NCBI GenBank assembly: GCA_013042125.1
Contig: JABDQS010000164.1
Location: 1-5,211 of the forward strand
DNA: 5,211 bases
Direction: 5' to 3'
Source: Eudoraea sp.
GTDB lineage: Bacteria > Bacteroidota > Bacteroidia > Flavobacteriales > Flavobacteriaceae
This document shows positions 1 to 5,211 of the stretch, in pieces; the first letter of the stretch is position 1, and each line of letters begins with the position of its first letter. A program made the position numbers and the translations under genes. The notes beneath the pieces were generated by a model, which saw only the letters and a list, made by a program, of their open reading frames with translations, was not told where the DNA came from and did no database searches.

Positions 1-185
1 ATATTACTGAGTATGATATTTTATTCGGAACTGAGACCACTCCTGCTACTCTTCTGGGAACAACCTCAGAAAATACAATAGATGCAACTGTAGCTTCCGG
101 ACAAATTTATTATTGGCGAATTATAACAAAGGATTCCGAAGAAAACACTTCTGAATCGGAAATATTTGACTTTAGGGTTAATTAA
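1..185 (+). CDS. C-terminal end of a fibronectin-III-like surface protein (5' partial)
   Basis: The reading frame that starts at base 3 is open from the window edge to a TAA at 183-185, giving about 60 residues. The translation contains YDILFGTETTP, then GQIYYWRIITKDSEENTSES, and ends EIFDFRVN. This is the pattern of the last strands of a fibronectin-III/Ig-like domain: a 'YDVYFGT' strand, a 'tYYWrI.akD..gN' strand pair and a closing 'w.F.v' strand. Such domains are common in secreted proteins and lipoproteins of Bacteroidota. The protein stops right after the last strand, so it has no C-terminal T9SS sorting domain. That fits a lipoprotein or SusE-like surface protein better than a T9SS cargo, but the N-terminus is outside the window and the role cannot be named. 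The domain call is by pattern only. Confidence 0.7.
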   Translation, partial: ITEYDILFGTETTPATLLGTTSENTIDATVASGQIYYWRIITKDSEENTSESEIFDFRVN

Positions 186-212
186 TATAATTTCAGAATT
201 AAGATTTTGTTC

Positions 213-237
213 GATCAGGTTGACTTTTTATCTGGTC
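213..237 (+). terminator. Weak hairpin downstream of the first gene, possible terminator
   Basis: GATCAG (213-218) pairs with CTGGTC (232-237) with one G-T wobble, around a T-rich loop of about 13 bases, 28 bases after the stop at 185. The sequence that follows is TTACTTAAAC rather than a clean T tract, so it is not a canonical intrinsic terminator. It is the only hairpin I see between this stop and the downstream promoter. Confidence 0.2.
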
Positions 238-256
238 TTACTTAAACTTAGTGCGG

Positions 257-286
257 TTGTATGATCTCGTATTGACTATAAATTTT
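257..286 (+). promoter_or_regulatory. Probable Bacteroidota-type sigma-A promoter for ctaA
   Basis: A TTG at 257-259 is followed after 19 bases by TAAATTTT at 279-286. This matches the -7 consensus TAnnTTTG of Bacteroidota in all but the last base, and the spacing to the -33 TTG is in the usual range. Transcription would start near 293, giving a leader of about 80 bases before the ATG at 376. A second, poorer candidate is TTG at 272-274 with TAAGATTTG at 297-305, which has one extra base inside the -7 box. The surrounding DNA is very A/T-rich, so chance matches are likely. Confidence 0.4.
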
Positions 287-335
287 ATAATATAGTTAAG
301 ATTTGGATGTTCATATTAACTTACTTTTTCTCTAA

Positions 336-375
336 AAGAGTGGTATTTTTGTAGGCCAAAAAAAAATCCGCTCTT
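336..375 (+). promoter_or_regulatory. Leader hairpin ending at the ctaA start codon
   Basis: AAGAGTGG (336-343) pairs with CCGCTCTT (368-375), eight pairs including one G-T. After a single bulged T the stem can extend by six A-T pairs, 345-350 with 362-367, leaving a loop of about 11 bases (351-361). The 3' arm ends at the base before the ATG at 376, so a folded mRNA would bury the whole ribosome-landing region, including part of the A9 tract at 358-366. No U tract follows, so it is not a terminator. The extended half of the stem is only A-U pairs and would be weak. Function as a translation control element is an inference. Confidence 0.35.
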
Positions 376-1410
376 ATGAACAAATTGTTTCGACCACTTG
401 CTAAAACCTCCCTCATCCTGGTCTATCTGGTGATCATAGCAGGGGCCGTGGTGCGCATGACAGGAAGCGGCATGGGATGTCCGGACTGGCCCAAGTGTTT
501 TGGGTATTACATTCCTCCAACTGAAGCTTCTGAATTGGATTGGCAACCCCAACGAGCCTTTAAGGAAGGTCAGGTCATCATTAGAAATGAATCTTTATGG
601 GTAGCTAACAAAGATCTTGTCACAGGAAGTATATACAACGAGGCAAATTGGGTTGCATATCAAAAACACGATTATGCTATCTTTAATGCTGCCCACACCT
701 GGATAGAATACATCAATCGGCTTTTAGGAGCCTTAGCAGGTCTCGCCACGCTGTTTCTGGCTATTGCCTCACTCTCTTTTTGGAAAACGAATAAAAAGAT
801 CACTATCATTTCCTGGTTGATAGTACTTGGGATGCTCTTTCAGGCTTGGCTTGGAGCCACTGTGGTCTATTCAGTATTGCTCCCTGCAAGGATAACTATG
901 CATATGATCATGGCCTTGATCATTGTTGCTTTATTGATCTATGTTTTAGAAAAATCGACCATAAAAACCGGCTTGGCCGTCTCTACAAGTAAAGTACACA
1001 AACTATTGTGGCTGGCATTAGGCCTTACGATGATTCAGATTATACTCGGAACACAGGTACGGCAATTCGTTGATGAACAAATAGATCAGCTGGGTGAACA
1101 AGCCAAAATGCTCTGGCTTTCCCAACCCGAAGTGCAATTTTATATCCACCGGTCCCTTTCAATTCTGGTGATCCTATTCAATGCCTGGATCGCTTATCTA
1201 ATTATCTCTAAAAAACTGGGTTTAAACAAGATATATTGGGTCTTGACACTGATTGGCGTTGAGATCCTTACCGGAATAGCCATGTTTTATTTTGATTTCC
1301 CTTTTGGGAGTCAGCCACTTCACCTTATATTGGCCGCCCTCTTATTTGGGCTTCAATTTTATTTAGTATTGGAAACCCAAAAGACAGGAACAACCATTGA
1401 AACTTTGTAA
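376..1410 (+). CDS. ctaA: Heme A synthase, COX15/CtaA family
   Basis: This integral membrane enzyme oxidises the methyl group of heme O to the formyl group of heme A, needed by aa3-type cytochrome oxidases. The 344 residues give eight likely membrane segments, roughly 9-28, 116-136, 143-165, 172-192, 207-226, 256-278, 285-306 and 312-333. The first external loop has the family hallmark GSGMGCPDWPKCFG, with a cysteine pair C35/C41 like that of Bacillus CtaA. Candidate heme-ligand histidines are H176 (ITMH), H258 (IHRSL) and H316 (PLHL). The usual EYxHR site reads EYINR here, with N114 instead of His and H107 seven residues earlier. A long loop between residues 44 and 106 is, as I recall, normal for Bacteroidota. 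The N-terminus fits known homologues, so the ATG at 376 is retained despite no clear Shine-Dalgarno. The next gene begins 27 bases later, suggesting an operon. No oxidase or heme O synthase genes are in view. Confidence 0.93.
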   Translation: MNKLFRPLAKTSLILVYLVIIAGAVVRMTGSGMGCPDWPKCFGYYIPPTEASELDWQPQRAFKEGQVIIRNESLWVANKDLVTGSIYNEANWVAYQKHDYAIFNAAHTWIEYINRLLGALAGLATLFLAIASLSFWKTNKKITIISWLIVLGMLFQAWLGATVVYSVLLPARITMHMIMALIIVALLIYVLEKSTIKTGLAVSTSKVHKLLWLALGLTMIQIILGTQVRQFVDEQIDQLGEQAKMLWLSQPEVQFYIHRSLSILVILFNAWIAYLIISKKLGLNKIYWVLTLIGVEILTGIAMFYFDFPFGSQPLHLILAALLFGLQFYLVLETQKTGTTIETL

Positions 1411-1437
1411 CTTTATCCACAGCTAAGAGTAGGAAGC

Positions 1438-1932
1438 ATGATTTACAAGATCAGGATCATTCTGGATGCCAAGGAGGATATTTTTCGAGATATCGAGATA
1501 GAGGCTGAGAATACCCTGGAAGATTTTCATAATGCCATAACCCAGGCCTTTGGCTTTTTGGGTGATGAAATGGCATCTTTCTATACCTGTGATGAAAATT
1601 GGAACCAGGATGAGGAGATAGCGCTCTTCGATATGAGCGAGGGTAATTCCCCTGTTCGCTTAATGAATGAGGCTGTTCTGGAAGACATCCTCACCCGCCA
1701 AACACCAAAATTGATCTACGTATATGACTTCTTAAATATGTGGACCTTTTATGTTGAATTGGCAGATATTGTAGAATTAACTGAAGGTCATGATTATCCC
1801 AACGTGCTCTTTAGTTTTGGAGAATTGCCGGAATCGCCCCCTGAAAAGAACTTTGAAGCAGATCCCAATTTTGATTTTGATGAGACTTTTGATCGTTATG
1901 ACGATCTGGATTTTGAGGAAAATTGGAACTAA
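1438..1932 (+). CDS. Plasmid pRiA4b ORF-3-like family protein (IS1096 TnpR-like), acidic
   Basis: This small protein of 164 residues belongs to the pRiA4b ORF-3-like family (Pfam PF07929). I recognise it from the opening IYKIRIILD strand, the TLEDFHNAITQAFGF motif (26-40), a MASFYTCDENW segment (45-55) and the IYVYDFLNMWTFYVEL strand pair (93-108). The family takes its name from mobile elements, yet it is widespread as a lone chromosomal gene and its molecular role is not established. After residue 135 the chain becomes a strongly acidic, aromatic-rich tail (FDFDETFDRYDDLDFEENW) that is probably disordered. AGGA lies four bases before the ATG at 1438, a better ribosome site than most here. 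It sits 27 bases after ctaA and is probably co-transcribed with it, although no functional link is known to me. Confidence 0.87.
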   Translation: MIYKIRIILDAKEDIFRDIEIEAENTLEDFHNAITQAFGFLGDEMASFYTCDENWNQDEEIALFDMSEGNSPVRLMNEAVLEDILTRQTPKLIYVYDFLNMWTFYVELADIVELTEGHDYPNVLFSFGELPESPPEKNFEADPNFDFDETFDRYDDLDFEENWN

Positions 1933-1989
1933 GATTTTCGGAAGAAGCGAGGAAAAGATATTATCCGGTTCACTTTAACAAGGAAACGA

Positions 1990-2002
1990 AGTAGTTACTA
2001 CT
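1990..2002. terminator. Small hairpin in the convergent gap, weak terminator candidate
   Basis: AGTAG (1990-1994) and CTACT (1998-2002) form a five-pair stem with a three-base loop. On the plus strand it is followed by AGCTTTTTG, a short T run that could end the ctaA operon transcript. On the minus strand the following sequence, TCGTTTCC, is less convincing. It lies in the 100-base gap 1933-2032 between converging genes, where a terminator is expected, but the stem is short and has few G-C pairs. Confidence 0.3.
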
Positions 2003-2032
2003 AGCTTTTTGAGCAACGAACTATGCTAAATT

Positions 2033-3118
2033 TTATTTGATATTGATCTTCTTATCAATGATCTGCCTCATACTTACATTTTCATAATTTCTTTTTACAA
2101 AATCTAAGGTAAGGCTCAGTATCTCCCCCATTGTTTTACACTTTTTAAATGTCATATCATGGGTAAAATCGAAAATTTCCATCTTCAGCTGTTCCACATT
2201 CTCCGGAAGTGAGATTTTATCTATTTTACAGGCATTTACAAGCCGATTTATACGTTTATTGGCACTGATGATACGTTTGGCAATTATAGAGCGCTCTTCA
2301 ACTTTATATTGCTCTATGGAGTTCTCCAGCAACCTGTTAGATACCAACTCAACCATTTTTATGTTCTCTTTGAAAAACTGTGGGCGGTATACATTTAGTT
2401 TTCCCTCAAAACACTGCTGATCAAAATCAATGGCGCGTATTCTGTACACGACGTGGTCAAAATCATGAATAGGAATGATGACATAATTATAGGAGCGCAT
2501 GTCCCCCAATAATTGGATCATAGATCGCTCATTGAACTTTACGAATTCCTTGGCCAACTGTGACTTCTCAGAATCCGTGCAATGGAGTAACATATTTTTT
2601 ATAAAAATATCTCCCGGGATCCCCGCAATATGTTCTTCTATTAATGTATCCTTGAAAACAAGATAATTCAGATTATACGGGGAGAGCATATGTTCTAGTT
2701 CTAACCCATAAATACGCGAAGCGTCTGCCTTTTTTACATAAAAATAAGTGAAGTTCTCATTTAAAATATTTCGGACCTTTATCCTGAAAGGTTTGGAATT
2801 ACCAAAGGTGCAATAATCCACGGCGTCAATATTCAGATATTGAAAAATGTGATCAGTACCATCTGAGTGAAGGATAGAATAGACTCTTTTTAAGCTAAGG
2901 TCAATTTCTTTGCGTTCGGAATCGGAGTAATACACCCTAACCCATAAGGTATCAACGCCATCATCGTCATAGACCACAATGGAGCCGGCAAATCTGAGCA
3001 GATCTTCATAAAAAATGGGAAGCTCAATTTTCCGGTTATACATATCTAGGAAAGCATCGAGTTCTTTGCTCACTGGAAATGAGGGTTTTTTCTTGGACAT
3101 CAGCCGTTGTTGAGTCAT
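2033..3118 (-). CDS. Uncharacterised protein with a protein-kinase-like motif set
   Basis: I do not recognise a named family for this 361-residue soluble protein; similar proteins in Flavobacteriia would be annotated hypothetical. Read in order, it shows the layout of a kinase-like fold: a glycine-containing strand at 104-115 (TFGNSKPFRIKV), a strand ending in YVKK with K129/K130 as candidate nucleotide-binding lysines, a helix with E140/E142, a hinge-like stretch TLIEEHIAGIPGD (158-170), a helix at 182-200, the loop LLGDMRSYN with D206 and N211 five apart, and AIDFDQQ with D231 and D233. This parallels HGDxxxxN...IDFD of aminoglycoside-phosphotransferase-like kinases, but Leu204 replaces the usual His. 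The C-terminal 110 residues look helical. There is no signal peptide or membrane segment. AAAGG nine bases before the ATG supports this start over Met7. The gene stands alone, divergent from the ABC operon. The coding call is firm; the kinase idea is an inference. Confidence 0.85.
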   Translation of the reverse strand: MTQQRLMSKKKPSFPVSKELDAFLDMYNRKIELPIFYEDLLRFAGSIVVYDDDGVDTLWVRVYYSDSERKEIDLSLKRVYSILHSDGTDHIFQYLNIDAVDYCTFGNSKPFRIKVRNILNENFTYFYVKKADASRIYGLELEHMLSPYNLNYLVFKDTLIEEHIAGIPGDIFIKNMLLHCTDSEKSQLAKEFVKFNERSMIQLLGDMRSYNYVIIPIHDFDHVVYRIRAIDFDQQCFEGKLNVYRPQFFKENIKMVELVSNRLLENSIEQYKVEERSIIAKRIISANKRINRLVNACKIDKISLPENVEQLKMEIFDFTHDMTFKKCKTMGEILSLTLDFVKRNYENVSMRQIIDKKINIK

Positions 3119-3141
3119 AGGAACTTACCTTTTATATGATT

Positions 3142-3173
3142 CTATTGTAACATTTTCTGGTTTTCGTCGTCAA
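3142..3173 (-). promoter_or_regulatory. Possible promoter of the minus-strand kinase-like gene
   Basis: Read on the minus strand, a TTG (3173-3171) is followed after 21 bases by TACAATAG (3149-3142), a partial match to TAnnTTTG. Transcription would start near 3135, a little ahead of the AAAGG ribosome site at 3132-3128 and the ATG at 3118. Spacing is good, but the -7 box is imperfect. Confidence 0.3.
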
Positions 3174-3204
3174 GTTACTATAAACTACCTAAACTATACA
3201 CTAT

Positions 3205-4107
3205 TTGGAAACGATTCTTACGGTCTCTAATCTGACCAAAAAATTCGGTTACCTTACCGCTGTAAAAGATCTGTCCTTTTCTATCGAAAAAGGAAATGTC
3301 TATGGAATACTGGGACCGAACGGCAGTGGTAAGTCAACAACCCTGGGGATCGTCCTGAATGTAGTGAATCCCACAAGTGGGAATTTTAGCTGGTTCGATG
3401 GTAGTACCACAACCCATGATGCTTTAAAAAAGGTAGGGGCTATTATTGAACGGCCCAACTTCTATCCTTATATGTCTGCCCTTAAAAACCTCAAGCTTGT
3501 CTGTAAGATCAAAGGGGTTTCTGAAGATAAAATTGAGGACACACTACAACTTGTGGGTTTATGGGAAAGAAGAAACAGTAAATTCAAAACCTATTCGCTG
3601 GGTATGAAACAGCGACTTGCCATAGCCTCAGCACTACTGAACGATCCTGAGATCCTTATTTTGGATGAGCCTACCAACGGGCTAGACCCCCAGGGGATCC
3701 ATCAAATAAGGCAGATCATTAAAAAGATCGCCTCACAGGGGACAACTATTTTATTGGCTTCCCATCTCCTGGACGAGGTTGAAAAAGTATGTACCCATGT
3801 AGTGATTTTGCGAAAAGGAGAAAAAATATATGCCGGTAAGGTAGATAATATGCTGGCTAGTCATGGATATCTGGAACTCAAGTGTAATAGATCTGAAGCC
3901 CTGCTTAAGTTATTAGAAGAAGACCCCAGGTTTGGAAAGATAGAAAAGGAAAACGGCCTGATTACTGCAGTATTAAATGAAAAAATGGAGCCTGGCACCC
4001 TTAATGAATTCTTATTTAAGAATGGGATCATCCTTACACATCTGGTGATGAGAAAAGAAAGTCTTGAAGAACAATTCCTAACACTTACCAAAACCCAGAA
4101 CAACTAA
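3205..4107 (+). CDS. ABC transporter ATP-binding protein, ABC-2/BcrA-type
   Basis: This is the cytoplasmic ATPase that drives an ABC-2 type exporter; its partner is the permease 18 bases downstream. The 300 residues carry Walker A GPNGSGKS (37-44, K43), the signature YSLGMKQRLAIA (130-141), Walker B ILILDEPTNGLDP (150-162, with D154 and catalytic E155) and the switch histidine H187 in ASHLLDE. At the Q-loop position the sequence is AIIERPNFYP, with E82 rather than Gln, as in the BcrA-like group. A C-terminal domain from about 215 to 300 ends in SLEEQFLTLT, usual for this group. The start is a TTG: an in-frame TAA at 3190-3192 leaves no ATG upstream, and METILTVSNLTKKFG aligns with the usual N-terminus. 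There is no clear Shine-Dalgarno. The substrate cannot be told from the sequence. Confidence 0.93.
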   Translation: METILTVSNLTKKFGYLTAVKDLSFSIEKGNVYGILGPNGSGKSTTLGIVLNVVNPTSGNFSWFDGSTTTHDALKKVGAIIERPNFYPYMSALKNLKLVCKIKGVSEDKIEDTLQLVGLWERRNSKFKTYSLGMKQRLAIASALLNDPEILILDEPTNGLDPQGIHQIRQIIKKIASQGTTILLASHLLDEVEKVCTHVVILRKGEKIYAGKVDNMLASHGYLELKCNRSEALLKLLEEDPRFGKIEKENGLITAVLNEKMEPGTLNEFLFKNGIILTHLVMRKESLEEQFLTLTKTQNN

Positions 4108-4125
4108 ATTGAAGCATAGATACCT

Positions 4126-4959
4126 ATGAAAAGGCTATTACAAATAGAATTTATTAAACTCTGGAACAACCGCTCCAGCAAGGTGCTTATCATTGCGTAT
4201 TTTATTTTACTAACGTCCATTGCCCTGGTCGCCGCTATCAAATTTGATATAGGTCCCATTAAATTTCACCTGGCGGAACAAGGAATTTTCAACTTTCCTT
4301 ACATCTGGCATTTTAACACTTTTGTGACCGCTTTTTTTAAGCTCTTCCTCGCTATAGTGATCGTCTCCATGATGGCCAATGAATACAGCAATAAGACCAT
4401 TAAACAAAACCTAATAGACGGCCTTTCGAAGAAAGAATTTGTACTCTCAAAATTCCTGACCGTCATTTCATTCTCCCTGATCTCAACCATATTTGTCTTT
4501 GTGGTCTCAATGATCCTAGGGTTGATCTATTCCGACTATAACGAATTATCCATAATTTTTTCTGATCTGGAATTTTTATTGGCATTTTTTGTAAAGTTGA
4601 TTGGGTTTTTCTCTTTCTGTTTATTTCTTGGGGTACTAGTAAAAAGATCGGCTTTTGCCTTGGGTTTCCTGATATTATGGCAAGTATTTGAAGGGTTCGT
4701 CAGAGGAATGATCCGCTGGAAACTTTTTGATTCAGAGACTACCGATGCAGTCATGGGATTCTTCCCCTTGAATTCCATGTTCAACCTTATAAAAGAGCCT
4801 TTCTCACGCCTAAATGCTGTTCAGACAGTAGCTAACCAGATCGGTGAAAAAGTAACTCTGAACTACCATGTTCATTGGTACGAGATCCTGATAGTATTGG
4901 CCTGGACCTCTATTTTCGTCTATTTGTCCTATGTTTTATTGAAAAAGAGGGATTTGTAG
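4126..4959 (+). CDS. ABC-2 type transporter permease
   Basis: This is the membrane partner of the preceding ATPase; an active exporter would normally be a dimer of each subunit in the inner membrane. The 277 residues give six likely membrane segments at about 19-38, 63-83, 109-135, 148-172, 174-192 and 252-272. The N-terminal MKRLLQIEFIKLWNNRSSK is the basic amphipathic start seen in ABC-2 permeases. Between segments 2 and 3 lies EYSNKTIKQNLIDGLSKKEF (86-105), matching the cytoplasmic 'E...gTik..L..glsR..f..sK' element that contacts the ATPase. Residues 193-250 form a soluble loop, and the chain ends in KKRDL, common for the family. The 18-base gap to the ATPase gene implies one transcript. 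No dedicated cargo, peptidase or sensor gene is adjacent on its upstream side, so the substrate is unknown. Confidence 0.9.
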   Translation: MKRLLQIEFIKLWNNRSSKVLIIAYFILLTSIALVAAIKFDIGPIKFHLAEQGIFNFPYIWHFNTFVTAFFKLFLAIVIVSMMANEYSNKTIKQNLIDGLSKKEFVLSKFLTVISFSLISTIFVFVVSMILGLIYSDYNELSIIFSDLEFLLAFFVKLIGFFSFCLFLGVLVKRSAFALGFLILWQVFEGFVRGMIRWKLFDSETTDAVMGFFPLNSMFNLIKEPFSRLNAVQTVANQIGEKVTLNYHVHWYEILIVLAWTSIFVYLSYVLLKKRDL

Positions 4960-4985
4960 TATATTGTGGTGTTTGCGAAGACACT

Positions 4986-5211
4986 ATGAAAAAGTTTGCC
5001 TCCATCGTCCTATTTGGACTCCTTTTCCCATTCATGATATTTGGTCAGGGTGAAACCTCAAATTGGTTTTTTGGGAACGGTGCCGGCATCCGATTTAATA
5101 ATGACGGGAGTATTTCTAATGCCTCTAAAAGCAAGTTAGAGACCCTGGAGGGTTGTGCAACGATCTCGGATACCTTTGGCGATCTGCTTTTCTATACGGA
5201 TGGGATCACGG
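4986..5211 (+). CDS. Secreted protein, N-terminal part; likely T9SS type B sorting-domain protein (3' partial)
   Basis: The frame opens at the ATG at 4986 and stays open to the window edge, giving 75 residues. The start is a clear Sec signal peptide: MKK, a hydrophobic stretch FASIVLFGLLFPFMIF and a likely cleavage near FGQ-G (residues 19-22). The mature part begins SNWFFGNGAGIRFNNDGS, then TLEGCATISDTFGDLLFYTDGIT. This is the characteristic opening of large flavobacterial surface proteins, which normally end in a gliding-motility-associated (T9SS type B) C-terminal domain; that end is outside the window, so the sorting domain is predicted, not seen. It follows the ABC permease by 26 bases, with no terminator or convincing promoter between, so read-through from the ABC operon is possible. 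Confidence 0.8.
   Translation, partial: MKKFASIVLFGLLFPFMIFGQGETSNWFFGNGAGIRFNNDGSISNASKSKLETLEGCATISDTFGDLLFYTDGIT

Noticed and set aside
336..375. Intrinsic terminator of the upstream gene
   Set aside because: The stem is followed directly by the ctaA start codon and not by a T tract, so it fits a leader element better.
316..552. Open frame of 78 codons on the minus strand across the ctaA start
   Set aside because: It is antisense to the firmly identified heme A synthase N-terminus, has a low-complexity composition and resembles no protein I know.
1438..1932. Sign of a mobile element, because the protein family is named after plasmid pRiA4b and IS1096
   Set aside because: There is no transposase, terminal inverted repeat or target duplication nearby, and the family is common as an ordinary chromosomal gene.
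1790..1978. Open frame of 62 codons on the plus strand overlapping the end of the pRiA4b ORF-3-like gene
   Set aside because: It lies in another frame of a recognised gene, and its Ile/Leu/Arg-rich product is what the acidic Asp/Phe codons give when shifted.
2033..3118. HipA-type toxin kinase
   Set aside because: No HipB-like antitoxin gene is adjacent and I cannot see HipA's characteristic motifs; the motif spacing is nearer to aminoglycoside-phosphotransferase-like kinases.
3861..4784. Several short minus-strand open frames inside the ABC ATPase and permease genes
   Set aside because: All are antisense to well-supported genes, with no ribosome site and no domain-like sequence.
3205..4959. 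Gliding-motility transporter GldA/GldFG
   Set aside because: The ATPase has the BcrA-like ERPNFYP Q-loop region and an N-terminus unlike GldA as I know it, and there is only one permease with no GldG-like protein.

Overview
The window looks like chromosomal DNA of a member of the Flavobacteriia (phylum Bacteroidota). The evidence is A/T-rich DNA, promoter-like TTG ... TAnnTTTG boxes, mostly weak Shine-Dalgarno sites, a Bacteroidota-type heme A synthase, a flavobacterial pRiA4b ORF-3-like protein, and the start of a secreted protein of the kind that usually ends in a type IX secretion (T9SS) type B sorting domain. No rRNA, tRNA, CRISPR array or insertion sequence was seen.

Layout. Bases 1-185 are the 3' end of a gene for a probably cell-surface protein ending in a fibronectin-III-like domain. 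A 190-base gap follows, with a plausible promoter (257-286) and a long A/T-rich hairpin (336-375) abutting the next start codon. Heme A synthase (ctaA/COX15-type, 376-1410) and a small acidic pRiA4b ORF-3-family protein (1438-1932) are 27 bases apart and probably co-transcribed. A gene on the minus strand (2033-3118) converges on them. From 3205 the plus strand carries an ABC-2 type exporter, ATPase (3205-4107, TTG start) then permease (4126-4959). Twenty-six bases later comes the 5' end of a secreted protein gene (4986 to the window end).

How the genes relate. The ATPase and permease form one two-gene export system of unknown substrate. The heme A synthase serves heme-copper oxidase assembly, but no oxidase genes lie here. 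The 86-base divergent spacer 3119-3204 must hold the promoters of both the minus-strand gene and the ABC operon.

The most interesting item is the minus-strand protein. It would ordinarily be called hypothetical, but its sequence shows the ordered signature of a protein-kinase-like fold: a YVKK strand, a Glu-bearing helix, a hinge-like EEHIAGIPGD segment, a GDxxxxN catalytic loop and an IDFD metal-binding motif. I propose it as a divergent kinase-like family. This rests on motif reading alone and needs a profile or structure search.
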